A stretch of DNA of 64,000 nt from Bacillus canaveralius (GTDB lineage: Bacteria; Bacillota; Bacilli; Bacillales; Cytobacillaceae), in contig NZ_PGVA01000014.1 of the NCBI RefSeq assembly GCF_002860125.1, positions 218,116 through 282,115 on the forward strand, in the 5' to 3' direction. Positions 13,184 through 24,007 of the stretch are shown here, piece by piece. The translations under genes and the position numbers were made by a program. How positions within the stretch are numbered: the first letter of the stretch is position 1; the number at the start of each line of letters is the position of its first letter. Under the pieces are notes generated by a model, which searched no databases, was not told where the DNA came from, and worked only from the letters and a program-made list of their open reading frames with translations.

Positions 13184-14293
13184 ATGGCAAGTGAATTGTT
13201 GGATGCTCTTACGCTGCTTGAGAAAGAAAAAGGCATTTCCCGGGATGTGTTAATAGATGCGATTGAGGCTGCGCTCGTTTCAGCATACCGCCGCAATTTT
13301 AATCAAGCACAAAACGTGCGGACTGATTTGAATTTAGAAAATGGTTCAATGCGTGTATTTGCGCGAAAGGAAGTGGTCGAGGAGGTTTTTGATCCCCGAC
13401 TTGAGATCTCAGTCGAGGAAGCGCAGCAAATGAATCCTAATTATCAGGTTGAAGATGTTGTTGAAATGGAAGTTACGCCGAAGGATTTTGGCAGAATTGC
13501 CGCGCAAACGGCAAAGCAGGTTGTAACCCAGCGCGTCCGTGAAGCGGAAAGAGGCATTATTTATTCTGAATTTATTGACCGCGAAGAAGATATTATGACC
13601 GGGATCGTCCAGCGTCAAGATCCTAAATTCATTTATGTCAGCCTTGGTAAAATTGAAGCGATTTTGCCGGCAAACGAGCAAATGCCGACAGAGCATTATA
13701 AACCTCACGACCGGATTAAAGTTTTCATTACAAAAGTGGAAAAAACGACAAAGGGACCGCAGATTTTTGTGTCGAGAACACATCCCGGCTTGTTGAAGCG
13801 GCTGTTTGAAATTGAGGTGCCTGAAATCTTTGATGGAACGGTTGAAATTAAATCAGTAGCCCGTGAAGCAGGCGACCGTTCAAAGATTTCCGTTCACTCT
13901 GACAATCCTGAGGTTGATCCGGTCGGCTCTTGTGTTGGTCCGAAAGGAAGCCGCGTTCAGGCGGTCGTAAATGAATTAAAAGGCGAAAAAATCGACATTG
14001 TCAAATGGTCGGATGATCCGGTTGTTTTTGTGGCCAATGCTTTAAGTCCGTCTAAAGTGCTTGATGTTATTGTCAGTCAAGATGAGAAGGCGACAACGGT
14101 TGTTGTCCCGGATTACCAACTGTCGCTGGCGATTGGAAAACGCGGACAAAATGCACGGCTTGCAGCAAAGCTTACTGGATGGAAGATCGACATCAAACCA
14201 GAATCGGAAGCAAGACAAGCCGGAATTTACCCGAGAGACGAACGGCTCTTAATTTTCGACGACGAAATTGAAGAAGATTCTGATATCGATTAA
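13184..14293 (+). CDS. nusA: Transcription termination/antitermination protein NusA
   Basis: RNA polymerase-associated factor promoting pausing and intrinsic termination. 369 residues: N-terminal RNAP-binding domain ([18 protein letters not shown]), S1 domain (about 135-200), and two KH domains containing [15 protein letters not shown] and [14 protein letters not shown]. It lacks the C-terminal acidic repeats of the E. coli protein, as normal in Firmicutes. The ATG at 13184 is used, with GAGGGG about 11 bases upstream; the in-frame TTG at 13166 overlaps that site. Confidence 0.96.
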   Translation: MASELLDALTLLEKEKGISRDVLIDAIEAALVSAYRRNFNQAQNVRTDLNLENGSMRVFARKEVVEEVFDPRLEISVEEAQQMNPNYQVEDVVEMEVTPKDFGRIAAQTAKQVVTQRVREAERGIIYSEFIDREEDIMTGIVQRQDPKFIYVSLGKIEAILPANEQMPTEHYKPHDRIKVFITKVEKTTKGPQIFVSRTHPGLLKRLFEIEVPEIFDGTVEIKSVAREAGDRSKISVHSDNPEVDPVGSCVGPKGSRVQAVVNELKGEKIDIVKWSDDPVVFVANALSPSKVLDVIVSQDEKATTVVVPDYQLSLAIGKRGQNARLAAKLTGWKIDIKPESEARQAGIYPRDERLLIFDDEIEEDSDID

Positions 14294-14311
14294 GGAGCGA
14301 GGTGAGGGATC

Positions 14312-14584
14312 GTGAAAAAAGTTCCTATGCGAAAATGTGTGGCAACCGGCGAAATGAAGCCGAAAAAAGAACTCATTCGCATCGTTCGCTCAAAAGAAGG
14401 AGAAGTATCGATTGACTTAACAGGTAAAAAGTCTGGAAGAGGTGCTTATCTTTCCAAGGATAAGGAAGCAGTAATGTCAGCAAAGAAAAAAAACACTCTG
14501 TCCAACCATTTACAGGTTAAGATCGACGATCATTTATACGAAGAGCTAATTGAACTCATTGAGAAGGAGAAACGACTGTCCTGA
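14312..14584 (+). CDS. rnpM: YlxR family RNase P modulator RnpM
   Basis: 90-residue YlxR-family protein, recently described in B. subtilis as RnpM, an RNase P-binding modulator. The start is a GTG at 14312 with a GAGG-rich site upstream. The sequence has the conserved [10 protein letters not shown] motif at the N-terminus and GRGAYLSKD in the middle, both typical of the family and likely RNA contacts. The stop overlaps the next gene's ATG by one base, so the two are coupled within the nusA operon. Confidence 0.9.
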   Translation: MKKVPMRKCVATGEMKPKKELIRIVRSKEGEVSIDLTGKKSGRGAYLSKDKEAVMSAKKKNTLSNHLQVKIDDHLYEELIELIEKEKRLS

Positions 14585-14886
14585 TGAAATCAACTCAATG
14601 GATGTCATTGCTTGGCTTAGCCAATCGAGCACGAAAAATCATTTCGGGTGAAGAGCTTTCCGTGAAGGAAATTAGAAGCGGTAAAGCTAAACTCATCTTG
14701 TTGGCGGCAGATGCGTCAGCCAACACGACAAAGAAAATAACAGATAAATGTAAATCCTATCATGTCCCGTTTAAAATCGTTGAGAACCGATATTTGCTTG
14801 GGCAGTCAATAGGGAAGGAAGCCCGTGTCGTTGTGGCTTTATTAGATGAAGGATTTGCAAAGAAGCTGTTGACGTTGCTCGATTAA
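14584..14886 (+). CDS. ylxQ: L7Ae/L30e-family RNA-binding protein YlxQ
   Basis: 100-residue protein of the ribosomal L7Ae/L30e/S12e fold, known as YlxQ in B. subtilis. Members bind kink-turn RNA; a precise job for YlxQ is not established. Visible features are [14 protein letters not shown] at the N-terminus and [16 protein letters not shown] in the RNA-binding half. Overlaps rnpM by one base and precedes infB by 19 bases. Confidence 0.9.
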   Translation: MKSTQWMSLLGLANRARKIISGEELSVKEIRSGKAKLILLAADASANTTKKITDKCKSYHVPFKIVENRYLLGQSIGKEARVVVALLDEGFAKKLLTLLD

Positions 14887-14905
14887 TTTTAGCGGGGGTG
14901 AAAAT

Positions 14906-17170
14906 ATGAGTAAGACACGAGTCTACGAATATGCAAAAAAATATAATATTTCCAGCAAAGATGTCATTACGAAATTAAACGGAATGAATATTGAGGTCAA
15001 AAACCATATGGCAACATTAGAGGACGACACAATTAAAAAACTTGACAGCTTTTATCAGAAAAAAGAACAGAAACAGCCGCAGACACAAGGGAGCAAACAG
15101 CCTCAGCAACGACCGCAGAACCAAACACAATCAAGACCAAAACCAGCTGCAGCCACTAACAGTGGTACAAACACAGAGCCAAAAGCAGAACAGGCTAGAA
15201 CGGCTCCAAAGAGCAACGACGGCAAAAAACAGGATGCTCCAGCGAGATCCAATAATAAGCCGCCGTTCAACAATAGCAATAGAAATAATAATAGAAACAA
15301 TAATAACAATAGAAATAATAACAATAGAAATAATAACAGCAACAATCGGCCAAAAAATAATCGCGGCAAGCAGCAACAGCATCAGCAACTACCGCCACAG
15401 CCGAAAAAGGTCAGAGAGCTTCCGGAAAAAATTACGTTCACTGAGTCATTAACAGTCGCTGAACTTGGCAAAAAGCTGCACAGAGAGCCGTCGGAGATCA
15501 TCAAAAAGCTCTTTATGCTTGGCGTAATGGCTACGATTAATCAGGAACTCGATAAGGATGCGATTGAACTTGTTGCAGGCGATTATGGTGTTGAAGTAGA
15601 AGAAGAAATCAGGATTGATACAACAGACCTGGAGGTTTATTTTACTGAGGATGATGCGGAGAACCGCGTTGAAAGACCATCTGTTGTAACAATCATGGGC
15701 CACGTTGACCACGGAAAAACGACTTTGCTTGATTCGATCCGTAATACTAAGGTTACAGCCGGTGAAGCTGGCGGAATAACCCAGCATATCGGAGCATACC
15801 AGGTGGAAGAGAACGGCAAAAAGATCACTTTCCTTGATACTCCGGGACATGCTGCATTCACGACGATGCGGGCCCGCGGAGCCAAAATCACTGACATTAC
15901 GATTCTTGTTGTTGCCGCTGATGATGGTGTGATGCCGCAGACAGTTGAGGCGATCAACCATGCCAAGGCTGCAGAGGTACCGATTATCGTCGCAGTTAAT
16001 AAGATGGACAAAGAGGCTGCCAATCCGGACCGGGTAATGCAAGAGTTGACCGAGCATAATTTGGTGCCAGAGGCATGGGGTGGCGACACCATTTTCGTTC
16101 CACTTTCAGCTTTAACAGGGGAAGGCATCGATAATCTGCTTGAAATGATTCTTCTAGTCGGCGAAGTGGAAGAATATAAAGCAAATCCGAAGCGTAATGC
16201 GATCGGAACGGTTATTGAAGCTCAACTAGACAAAGGCCGAGGTTCTGTTGCAACTTTGCTTGTGCAGAATGGAACGCTTAAAATCGGTGACCCGATTGTA
16301 GTCGGCTCTACTTATGGCCGTGTCCGCGCCATGGTGAATGATTTAGGACGCCGTGTGAAAGAAGCCGGTCCGTCTACACCTGTTGAAATTACAGGTCTTA
16401 ATGATGTTCCCCAGGCCGGCGACCGTTTTGTCGTCTTTGATGACGAGAAAACAGCACGCCAGATCGGTGAGGCGCGTTCCCAGCAGGCTGTGCAGGCACA
16501 GCGCGGTGAAAAATCACGCGTCAGTCTCGAATCTTTGTTTGAACAGATGAAACAAGGGGAAATGAAAGATTTAAACGTGATTATTAAAGCTGACGTGCAA
16601 GGTTCTGCGGAAGCTTTGGCAGCCTCCCTGGAAAAAATTGATGTCGAAGGTGTTAACATCCGCATCATCCATACGGCTGTCGGAGCAATTAACGAATCAG
16701 ATATCACGCTTGCTGCTGCATCCAATGCGATTGTGATCGGATTTAACGTCCGCCCTGATGTCAATGCAAAACGCACTGCTGAAGCAGAAAAGGTTGAGAT
16801 TCGTTTACACCGGATTATTTATAAAGTAATCGATGAAATCGAAGCAGCGATGAAAGGGATGCTTGATCCGGAGTTCGAAGAAAAAGTTATCGGCCAGGCG
16901 GAAGTGCGCCAAACGTTCAAAGTTTCTAAAATTGGTACGATTGCCGGTTCCTATGTGACGGATGGTAAAATCACCCGTGACAGCGGCGTCCGTTTAATCC
17001 GTGATGGCGTCGTCATTTTCGAAGGCACCGTAGATGCCCTTAAGCGCTTTAAAGATGATGCAAAAGAAGTCAGCCAGGGATATGAATGCGGAATCACCAT
17101 TAAAAACTTCAATGACGTTAAAGAAGGCGATGTGATTGAAGCATATATCATGGAAGAAGTGGAACGTTAA
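14906..17170 (+). CDS. infB: Translation initiation factor IF-2
   Basis: GTPase that places fMet-tRNA on the 30S subunit. 754 residues: IF2-N subdomain at the N-terminus ([17 protein letters not shown]), a Q/N/K-rich linker at about 50-160, a second N domain, then the G domain with [12 protein letters not shown] (G1, about 262), DTPGHAAF (G3) and NKMD (G4), and domains II-IV. The linker contains an arginine-spaced asparagine tract at about 116-150, coded almost only by AAT/AAC. The stop overlaps the ylxP start by one base. Confidence 0.97.
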   Translation: MSKTRVYEYAKKYNISSKDVITKLNGMNIEVKNHMATLEDDTIKKLDSFYQKKEQKQPQTQGSKQPQQRPQNQTQSRPKPAAATNSGTNTEPKAEQARTAPKSNDGKKQDAPARSNNKPPFNNSNRNNNRNNNNNRNNNNRNNNSNNRPKNNRGKQQQHQQLPPQPKKVRELPEKITFTESLTVAELGKKLHREPSEIIKKLFMLGVMATINQELDKDAIELVAGDYGVEVEEEIRIDTTDLEVYFTEDDAENRVERPSVVTIMGHVDHGKTTLLDSIRNTKVTAGEAGGITQHIGAYQVEENGKKITFLDTPGHAAFTTMRARGAKITDITILVVAADDGVMPQTVEAINHAKAAEVPIIVAVNKMDKEAANPDRVMQELTEHNLVPEAWGGDTIFVPLSALTGEGIDNLLEMILLVGEVEEYKANPKRNAIGTVIEAQLDKGRGSVATLLVQNGTLKIGDPIVVGSTYGRVRAMVNDLGRRVKEAGPSTPVEITGLNDVPQAGDRFVVFDDEKTARQIGEARSQQAVQAQRGEKSRVSLESLFEQMKQGEMKDLNVIIKADVQGSAEALAASLEKIDVEGVNIRIIHTAVGAINESDITLAAASNAIVIGFNVRPDVNAKRTAEAEKVEIRLHRIIYKVIDEIEAAMKGMLDPEFEEKVIGQAEVRQTFKVSKIGTIAGSYVTDGKITRDSGVRLIRDGVVIFEGTVDALKRFKDDAKEVSQGYECGITIKNFNDVKEGDVIEAYIMEEVER

Positions 17171-17451
17171 TGATAATCGGCATGGCTGCCTGTGAATGCA
17201 TTATTTATGATGCCCATTCGTTAAAAGAAAAGCGTGCCGTTTTACAGCGAATCCTTGCCCGTTTGAGACAAAAATACAATATTTCTGTTGCGGAGGTCGG
17301 GCATCAGGATGTTTGGCAGCGGACGGAGATTGCGATTGTCGCAGTCTCATCCGCTAAAGTTCCGGTTGAAAAGGAATTACAGAATGCATTAAAATTAATC
17401 GACTCTTTTCCGGAAATAGAACGGACGATTAGCGAAATCGAATGGCTTTAG
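17170..17451 (+). CDS. ylxP: DUF503 family protein YlxP
   Basis: 93-residue DUF503 protein, YlxP in B. subtilis, small and soluble. The N-terminus [20 protein letters not shown] and the VAEVGHQDVWQRTEIA segment are family hallmarks. A role in ribosome assembly has been suggested from its constant position between infB and rbfA; nothing in the sequence proves this. Start overlaps the infB stop by one base. Confidence 0.88.
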   Translation: MIIGMAACECIIYDAHSLKEKRAVLQRILARLRQKYNISVAEVGHQDVWQRTEIAIVAVSSAKVPVEKELQNALKLIDSFPEIERTISEIEWL

Positions 17452-17566
17452 TGTGTGCTCAGCTTGTTTTTAGCTCACGACATATGCAAATCGCCGTCTT
17501 CCAAATTGATTTCCGCGATTTAAAGAGTTTGCATGCCCGTTAATCCGGGTGAAGAGGTGAATCGAA

Positions 17567-17917
17567 ATGAGTCATAGAGCGAACCGTGTTGGTGAGCAAA
17601 TGAAAAAAGAATTGGGCGATATCATCGGCCGTAAAATTAAAGACCCGAGAATCGGCTTTGTAACGGTAACAGACGTTGAAGTCACCGGCGATCTTCAGCA
17701 GGCAACAGTGTTTATTTCTGTGTTGGGTGATGAAGAACAAAGGGAAAATACGTTAAAGGGCCTTGCAAAGGCCAAAGGTTTTATCCGCTCCGAAATCGGC
17801 CAGCGTATCCGTTTGCGGAAAACACCTGAAATTCTCTTTGAATTTGATGAATCCATTGATTACGGGAACAAAATTGAATCGCTTCTTCATCAAATCAAGG
17901 ATGAAGATAAAAACTGA
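17567..17917 (+). CDS. rbfA: 30S ribosome-binding factor A
   Basis: RbfA, a KH-fold cold-shock factor that matures the 16S rRNA 5' end region. 116 residues with the N-terminal [17 protein letters not shown] and the conserved [17 protein letters not shown] strand. Ribosome site GAAGAGGTG upstream. A terminator-like hairpin separates it from truB. Confidence 0.95.
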   Translation: MSHRANRVGEQMKKELGDIIGRKIKDPRIGFVTVTDVEVTGDLQQATVFISVLGDEEQRENTLKGLAKAKGFIRSEIGQRIRLRKTPEILFEFDESIDYGNKIESLLHQIKDEDKN

Positions 17918-18003
17918 ATGGCAGAACAAGCGTTGTGTATAAACGCTTTCATCAGGCAAACCAGATAAGACTTAATTAGAATATAGAGCTGAACTTGACT
18001 GCA

Positions 18004-18037
18004 AAAAGGGGTAGACTACTGTCTATCCTTTTTTTGT
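18004..18037 (+). terminator. Intrinsic terminator between rbfA and truB
   Basis: AAAAAGGGGTAGAC pairs with GTCTATCCTTTTT (one wobble/bulge) around a TACT loop, followed directly by T residues. Suggests truB-ribF can be transcribed partly apart from the nusA-rbfA operon. Confidence 0.75.
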
Positions 18038-18081
18038 AAAAATCGGGATTTCTATAAAAATTTGCGCAGGAGGATGAAACA

Positions 18082-19005
18082 TTGGAAGGGATATTGCCGC
18101 TTTTAAAGCCAAAAGGGATGACTTCCCATGATTGTGTTTTTCGCTTAAGGAAGATATTAAAAACAAAAAAAGTCGGCCATACTGGAACGCTCGACCCCGA
18201 TGTTACCGGCGTTTTGCCTGTCTGTATCGGCAGGGCCACCAAAGTGGCCGAATATATAACAGACGCCGGCAAAGCCTATGAAGGAGAAGTGACGCTTGGT
18301 TTTTCCACTTCCACAGAAGATGCCGCAGGCGATGTCATTGACAAGCAGGCCGTTGACAGAGAAATATCCCGGGCTGAGATTCTGGATGTACTCGCGTCCC
18401 TGACCGGGGAAATTGTGCAGACGCCCCCGATGTATTCCGCAGTAAAAGTGAATGGAAAACGGCTGTATGAGTATGCCCGCAAAGGCATAGAGGTTGAACG
18501 GCCGACGAGAAAGGTGATGATTTATTCAATTGAATTATTGGATGACCGCATTCTATTTCAGGGCGAGGCGATCACCTTCCGCTTTCGGGTATCGTGCAGC
18601 AAAGGTACATATATTAGAACACTTGCGGTAATGATTGGTGAAAAATTGGGCTACCCCGCGCACATGTCGTACTTGACGAGGATTCAATCAGCACAATTTA
18701 CGATCGCCGACTGCTTAACCCTTGAAGAAGTCGAAACTGTTATGGCAGAGGGGAAAATAGCGACGGTCTTAGCTCCGCTTGAAGCAGGAATTTCGCATTT
18801 GCCGAAATTTACTATAAGTGATACATTAGCAGAGAAAGTAAAAAACGGCGCTTTACTCCAGATTCCTGATCATTTAAGCGATGAATCTGGACCGATATTG
18901 GTTGAAACCGAGGAAGGGCGTGCCCTTGCTGTTTATCGCCATCATCCCCGTAAACCCGGTTTAATGAAGCCGGATAAAGTGCTCAGAAACGATGATAAAA
19001 GGTGA
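18082..19005 (+). CDS. truB: tRNA pseudouridine(55) synthase
   Basis: TruB modifies U55 in the T-loop of tRNAs. 307 residues. The N-terminus GILPLLKPKGMTSHD, the catalytic KVGHTGTLDPDVTGVL (Asp in TLDP at about 41) and the GTYIRTL segment are diagnostic. The start is TTG at 18082, preceded by AGGAGGATG at a good distance. Overlapped slightly at its 3' end by the ribosome site of ribF. Confidence 0.95.
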   Translation: MEGILPLLKPKGMTSHDCVFRLRKILKTKKVGHTGTLDPDVTGVLPVCIGRATKVAEYITDAGKAYEGEVTLGFSTSTEDAAGDVIDKQAVDREISRAEILDVLASLTGEIVQTPPMYSAVKVNGKRLYEYARKGIEVERPTRKVMIYSIELLDDRILFQGEAITFRFRVSCSKGTYIRTLAVMIGEKLGYPAHMSYLTRIQSAQFTIADCLTLEEVETVMAEGKIATVLAPLEAGISHLPKFTISDTLAEKVKNGALLQIPDHLSDESGPILVETEEGRALAVYRHHPRKPGLMKPDKVLRNDDKR

Positions 19006-19013
19006 GGAAATGC

Positions 19014-19964
19014 GTGGAAGTTATTACAATTGATCATCCGCATCATTTTAAAAGGAATGAACTGCCTGCTGTGGCGATGGCACTTGGCTTTTTTGACGGG
19101 GTCCACCTCGGCCACCAAAAGGTGATCCAAACGGCAAAGGACTTTGCTGAACAGAAAGGCCTGCAAAGCGCGGTGATGACGTTTGACCCGCACCCATCTG
19201 TCGTTCTCGGCAGAAGCGAACAGCAGATTGAATACATATCCCCCCTGCCAGAAAAAATTGACTTGATTTCAAGGCTGGAAATCGACTATTTGTATATCGT
19301 TCGATTTACAAAAGAATTTGCGAATTTACTGCCACAGGAATTTGTTGACAACTATATTATTGGCTTACATGTAGACCATGCGGTGGCTGGGTTTGATTTT
19401 TCATACGGAAGAATGGGTAAAGGGACGATGGAAACGATCACCTTCCATTCCCGCGGGAGATTCACTTTTACGACCGTTCCCGAGCTTTCGGAAGGATCGG
19501 AGAAGATCAGCTCGACATTAATCCGCTCCCGGATCAGGAACGGAAAAACGGAGGACCTCCCCCAATTGCTGGGCAGGTACTACCAAACTGCAGGAATTGT
19601 TATTCATGGCGACAAACGGGGAAGGACGATTGGCTTTCCCACTGCAAATGTCAATATTCCGGAGGATTGGCTCATACCGCCTCCTGGTGTCTATGCCGTT
19701 CGCGTAAAGGTTAGCGGCTCGTGGTACTATGGAGTATGCAATATCGGATATAAGCCAACGTTTAATCAAGAGAAAGCTGCACGGCCTAGCGTTGAAGTAC
19801 ATATCTTTGAATTCAGCGGGGATATATACGGGGAGCAGCTTATGATAGAGTGGCATCTTCATATTCGAGAAGAACAGAAATTTTCAGGCATTGAGGAGCT
19901 CGTTGCACAAATCGAACGGGACAAGCAGAAAGCACTCGCATACTTTAAGAAAAGCTATGTTTAA
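19014..19964 (+). CDS. ribF: Bifunctional riboflavin kinase/FAD synthetase
   Basis: RibC/RibF-type enzyme converting riboflavin to FMN and FAD. 316 residues: N-terminal adenylyltransferase domain with ALGFFDGVHLGHQKVI (nucleotide-binding HxGH-like motif) and C-terminal kinase domain with HGDKRGRTIGFPTANV. I start at the GTG at 19014, seven bases after AGGTGAGG; an in-frame GTG at 19002 sits inside that site and overlaps the truB stop. Confidence 0.94.
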   Translation: MEVITIDHPHHFKRNELPAVAMALGFFDGVHLGHQKVIQTAKDFAEQKGLQSAVMTFDPHPSVVLGRSEQQIEYISPLPEKIDLISRLEIDYLYIVRFTKEFANLLPQEFVDNYIIGLHVDHAVAGFDFSYGRMGKGTMETITFHSRGRFTFTTVPELSEGSEKISSTLIRSRIRNGKTEDLPQLLGRYYQTAGIVIHGDKRGRTIGFPTANVNIPEDWLIPPPGVYAVRVKVSGSWYYGVCNIGYKPTFNQEKAARPSVEVHIFEFSGDIYGEQLMIEWHLHIREEQKFSGIEELVAQIERDKQKALAYFKKSYV

Positions 19965-20012
19965 TCTTGCTTTTTGTCAAAAAAAGTTGTATTCTTATTA
20001 ACGTATCAAAAA

Positions 20013-20357
<345 letters not shown>

Positions 20358-20364
20358 TCTGCCG

Positions 20365-20391
20365 AAGCGGGATTTTTTTCCCGCTTTTTTT
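20365..20391 (+). terminator. Intrinsic terminator after rpsO
   Basis: AAGCGGGA / TCCCGCTT stem around an all-T loop, then a T-run. It lies eight bases after the rpsO stop. Confidence 0.9.
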
Positions 20392-20645
20392 CTATGTCCG
20401 GCTTGCGCCGTGAGCCTTCGCTCATTACGCGTTCATTAAAGCAATACATACTATTGGCTATGGCTTCAGAAAATATTTGAAAATAAGCTGAAAATCATAT
20501 AAGTTGCGGCATTTTTGTACATACTATTATTAATTTGTCATAAGAGCATTTATATGCTTTTCTATAGAAGAACAGAAGTTAACAGAAAATTATTTTTTCT
20601 CGCTTAACTCTGAGCGTGATGGATCCAGAGAGGAGTTTGAAACGA

Positions 20646-22757
20646 ATGGAACAAAATAAACAAGTCTATTCGATAGATTGGGCTGGCCGCCAATTAATGG
20701 TTGAAATCGGCCAACTGGCAAAACAGGCAAACGGGGCAGTGTTGGTGCGTTATGGAGACACGGTTGTACTCAGCACAGCAACAGCTTCAAAAGAACCAAA
20801 AAACTTGGATTTCTTTCCACTGACAGTTAATTATGAAGAACGGTTATATGCGGTAGGAAAAATTCCCGGCGGATTTATTAAAAGGGAAGGCCGCCCGAGT
20901 GAAAAGGCGATTCTTGCCAGCCGGTTGATCGACCGGCCGATTCGGCCTCTTTTTGCGGATGGTTTCCGTAATGAAGTCCAGGTAGTCAGCATGGTTATGA
21001 GTGTTGACCAGGACTGTTCCTCTGAGATGGCAGCGATGTTTGGTACATCATTGTCTTTGTCAATTTCGGACATTCCATTCGGCGGACCGATTGCCGGAGT
21101 CAACGTCGGCCGTGTCGACGGAGAATTTTTGATTAATCCGACAGTCGAGCAAGCTGAAAAAAGCGATATACATTTGGTCGTAGCCGGAACGAGAGATGCC
21201 ATCAATATGGTTGAAGCAGGTGCTGATGAGGTACCTGAAGAAACAATGCTCGAAGCGATCATGTTCGGCCACGAGGAAATTAAGCGTTTAGTCGCTTTCC
21301 AGGAAAAAATCGCGGCTGAAGTTGGCAAAGCAAAAATGGAAGTCATCCTTTACCAAATTGATAAAGATATCGAAGCCGAAGTGCGCGGATTATGTGAGCA
21401 GGATATGATCAAAGCGATCCAGGTTCAGGAAAAGCATGCCCGCGAAGACGCGATTAAAGCAGTGAAAAATAACGTTCTCGAAAAATTTGTGGAACAGGAA
21501 GCAGACGATGATACGATCAAGCAGGTCAAAAAGGTTTTGGACAAGCTTGTTAAAGGTGAAGTGCGCCGCCTGATTACAGAAGAGAAAGTGCGTCCGGATG
21601 GCCGCGGTGTTGATGAGATTCGTCCACTTTCGTCCGAGGTAGGCATTTTGCCGAGGACGCATGGCTCAGGTCTTTTTACACGCGGACAAACGCAAGCGCT
21701 AAGTATCTGTACTTTGGGTGCTTTAGGTGACGTTCAAATTCTTGACGGATTAGGAATCGAAGAAGAAAAACGGTTTATGCACCATTATAATTTTCCTAAC
21801 TTCAGCGTCGGGGAAACAGGTCCAATGAGAGGACCGGGTCGGCGTGAGATCGGACATGGTGCTTTAGGCGAGCGCGCACTGGAACCGGTTATCCCGCCTG
21901 AAAAGGACTTTCCGTATACGGTCCGTCTCGTATCAGAAGTTCTTGAATCGAACGGTTCAACTTCGCAAGCGAGCATTTGTGCAAGCACACTCGCGATGAT
22001 GGATGCTGGTGTACCGATCAAGGCACCTGTTGCCGGTATTGCGATGGGCCTTGTTAAAACAGGTGAACATTACACGATTTTAACCGATATTCAAGGAATG
22101 GAAGACCATTTGGGAGATATGGACTTTAAAGTAGCTGGTACGGCCAGTGGAGTTACAGCTTTGCAAATGGATATTAAAATCGAAGGTTTATCACGCGAGA
22201 TTTTAGAAGAAGCCCTGCAGCAGGCGAAAAAAGGCCGGATACAGATCCTCGACTCGATGCTGGCAACGATCTCAACACCGAGGGAAGAGCTGTCAACATA
22301 TGCACCAAAAATCTTAATGATGGCGATTAACCCGGATAAAATTCGCGATGTGATCGGTCCAAGCGGCAAGCAGATCAACAAGATTATTGAAGAAACCGGT
22401 GTGAAAATCGACATAGAGCAAGATGGCACGGTCTTTATTTCATCTGTTAACGAAGAAATGAACCAGAAAGCCAAGAAAATCATTGAAGATATTGTTCGTG
22501 AAGTAGAAGTCGGGCAAATATATCTCGGCAAAGTAAAGCGGATTGAGAAATTCGGAGCGTTTGTTGAAATTTTTGCCGGAAAAGACGGCCTTGTCCATAT
22601 TTCCGAGCTTGCTGAGGAGCGGGTTGGAAAAGTGGAAGATGTCGTGGCAATCGGCGATGAGCTTCTTGTCAAAGTGACCGAGATTGACAAGCAGGGCCGT
22701 GTCAACTTATCACGTAAAGCAGTATTAAAAGATCAAAAACAAAAAGCAGAGCAATAA
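20646..22757 (+). CDS. pnp: Polyribonucleotide nucleotidyltransferase (PNPase)
   Basis: Phosphorolytic 3'-5' exoribonuclease, the main mRNA-decay exonuclease of Bacillus. 703 residues: two RNase PH domains (about 10-220 and 300-540) separated by a helical domain, then KH ([19 protein letters not shown]) and S1 ([16 protein letters not shown]) domains. ATG at 20646 has AGAGAGGAG upstream; an in-frame ATG 30 bases earlier lies before that site. The 254-base gap before it shows no clear promoter. Confidence 0.97.
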   Translation: MEQNKQVYSIDWAGRQLMVEIGQLAKQANGAVLVRYGDTVVLSTATASKEPKNLDFFPLTVNYEERLYAVGKIPGGFIKREGRPSEKAILASRLIDRPIRPLFADGFRNEVQVVSMVMSVDQDCSSEMAAMFGTSLSLSISDIPFGGPIAGVNVGRVDGEFLINPTVEQAEKSDIHLVVAGTRDAINMVEAGADEVPEETMLEAIMFGHEEIKRLVAFQEKIAAEVGKAKMEVILYQIDKDIEAEVRGLCEQDMIKAIQVQEKHAREDAIKAVKNNVLEKFVEQEADDDTIKQVKKVLDKLVKGEVRRLITEEKVRPDGRGVDEIRPLSSEVGILPRTHGSGLFTRGQTQALSICTLGALGDVQILDGLGIEEEKRFMHHYNFPNFSVGETGPMRGPGRREIGHGALGERALEPVIPPEKDFPYTVRLVSEVLESNGSTSQASICASTLAMMDAGVPIKAPVAGIAMGLVKTGEHYTILTDIQGMEDHLGDMDFKVAGTASGVTALQMDIKIEGLSREILEEALQQAKKGRIQILDSMLATISTPREELSTYAPKILMMAINPDKIRDVIGPSGKQINKIIEETGVKIDIEQDGTVFISSVNEEMNQKAKKIIEDIVREVEVGQIYLGKVKRIEKFGAFVEIFAGKDGLVHISELAEERVGKVEDVVAIGDELLVKVTEIDKQGRVNLSRKAVLKDQKQKAEQ

Positions 22758-22766
22758 TAGTGTACT

Positions 22767-22822
22767 CCCCGCGCGAGCGGGGACAGGGAAGAAGCCAGGG
22801 ACAACCCTGGCTTTTCTTATAC
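22767..22822 (+). terminator. Tandem hairpins and terminator after pnp
   Basis: First hairpin CCCCGC-GCGA-GCGGGG (22767-22782) with a GNRA-type loop, then AAGCCAGGG-ACAA-CCCTGGCTT (22792-22812) followed by TTCTT. The second is the terminator; the first may protect the 3' end. Confidence 0.85.
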
Positions 22823-22877
22823 AGTGTTCTACCTTGTCCTTCCTTCACATATTTTTTTATGGAAGGAGGAATGTCGG

Positions 22878-23828
22878 ATGAAAAAAACCGGTTTAGTCGT
22901 CTTATTTATTGTAATTGCGTTTATATTGGTTAATAACCAAACGATAGATCATTACATTACCGTATTAAAAACAGAGACCCTTTCTGTCGGGAAGCAGAAA
23001 AGCCTTTTACGTGAAGAGATAGAACGGAAAGCCCAAGAGTATGAAATCCCTCCTGTCGACGCTAAAATAGACCGGGTTTGGAAAGCGATCCCGGGCTATA
23101 ACGGACTGAAGGTGGATGTGGAAGCCTCTTACAACAAAATGAAGGGAACCGGGAAATTTGCCGAAAAAGACCTTGTTTTTCAACAAACAAGCCCGGCAGT
23201 CCATTTGAGTGATCTCCCTGCAGCTCCCATCTATAAAGGCAATCCCGAAAAGCCGATGGCTGCGTTTATCATTAATGTTGCATGGGGAAATGAATACATA
23301 CCGGATATGCTTGCCACCTTAAAGAAGCGTCACGTTTCAGCGAGCTTTTTTCTGGAAGGAAGATGGGCAAAGCAAAATCCGGAACTGGTAAAAATGATTG
23401 CGGCCGCAGGCCATGAAGTTGGCAATCATTCGTATTCGCACCCGAATATGGAGCGGCTTGGAACGGCAAAAATTCATGAAGAAATAAAAAAGACGAATGA
23501 AGTGATTGAAGCTACAACCGGGATAAATCCGATCTGGTTTGCGCCGCCAAGCGGCAGCTACCGGGATCAGGTTGTCCAGATTGCCGCGGCGATGAAACTA
23601 GGAACGGTTATGTGGAGCGTCGATACAATTGATTGGCAGAAGCCTGCACCTCACGTGTTGATCCAGCGCGTTGTTACAAAGGTGCATAATGGGGCGTTAA
23701 TCCTTATGCACCCGACCGACTCCACTGCAAAAGCACTTGATCAGTTGATCATGCAAATCAACGAGAAGGATATTGAGCTGGGGACGGTTTCTGAAGCCTT
23801 AAGTGAAAAAAGATTATTGAAGAAGTGA
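22878..23828 (+). CDS. ylxY: YlxY polysaccharide-deacetylase-like protein
   Basis: Membrane-anchored NodB-homology protein of the YlxY sporulation family. An N-terminal hydrophobic helix (TGLVVLFIVIAFILV) precedes the deacetylase domain at about 130-310. The second metal motif is present (GHEVGNHSYSHP), and MWSVDTIDW and LMHP match deacetylase motifs 4 and 5. The first motif, usually TFDDGP, reads NVAWGNEY, so the catalytic Asp pair is missing; the B. subtilis protein as I recall it shows the same change. Enzyme activity is therefore doubtful. ATG at 22878 follows AAGGAGGA. Confidence 0.88.
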   Translation: MKKTGLVVLFIVIAFILVNNQTIDHYITVLKTETLSVGKQKSLLREEIERKAQEYEIPPVDAKIDRVWKAIPGYNGLKVDVEASYNKMKGTGKFAEKDLVFQQTSPAVHLSDLPAAPIYKGNPEKPMAAFIINVAWGNEYIPDMLATLKKRHVSASFFLEGRWAKQNPELVKMIAAAGHEVGNHSYSHPNMERLGTAKIHEEIKKTNEVIEATTGINPIWFAPPSGSYRDQVVQIAAAMKLGTVMWSVDTIDWQKPAPHVLIQRVVTKVHNGALILMHPTDSTAKALDQLIMQINEKDIELGTVSEALSEKRLLKK

Positions 23829-23830
23829 GA

Positions 23831-23887
23831 AAATTTCACAACGTAAAGCTAAACCGAGAAACGAATGCAGTTGTCTAAATAAACTGA
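23831..23887 (+). repeat. Dispersed repeat copy 1
   Basis: Contains GCTAAACCGAGAAACGAATG and TTGTCTAAATAAAC after AATTTCACAACGTAA. Closely similar copies occur at 39183-39238 (same strand) and 47165-47208 (opposite strand). This copy lies between ylxY and the mlpA promoter. Confidence 0.8.
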
Positions 23888-23923
23888 CGAAATACAATTA
23901 TTAACTGAAATATAAACTTCTTT

Positions 23924-23953
23924 TTGGAAAAAATAACAACAATAAGCTATACT
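23924..23953 (+). promoter_or_regulatory. Candidate sigma-A promoter of mlpA
   Basis: TTGGAA (23924-23929), 18-base spacer, TATACT (23948-23953). It lies about 55 bases before the mlpA start and just after dispersed repeat copy 1. Confidence 0.5.
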
Positions 23954-24007
23954 TACTAAATGCAGTCATACTTGCAGCCGGTCGTTCCAGAACAGGAGGA
24001 ATTAATT

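Noticed and set aside
15103..15388. Leucine-rich and isoleucine-rich minus-strand frames opposite infB
   Set aside because: Direct complement of the asparagine-codon expansion in the IF-2 linker.
22091..22705. 204-residue minus-strand frame opposite pnp
   Set aside because: Shadow of a highly conserved gene, low-complexity composition, no start signal.
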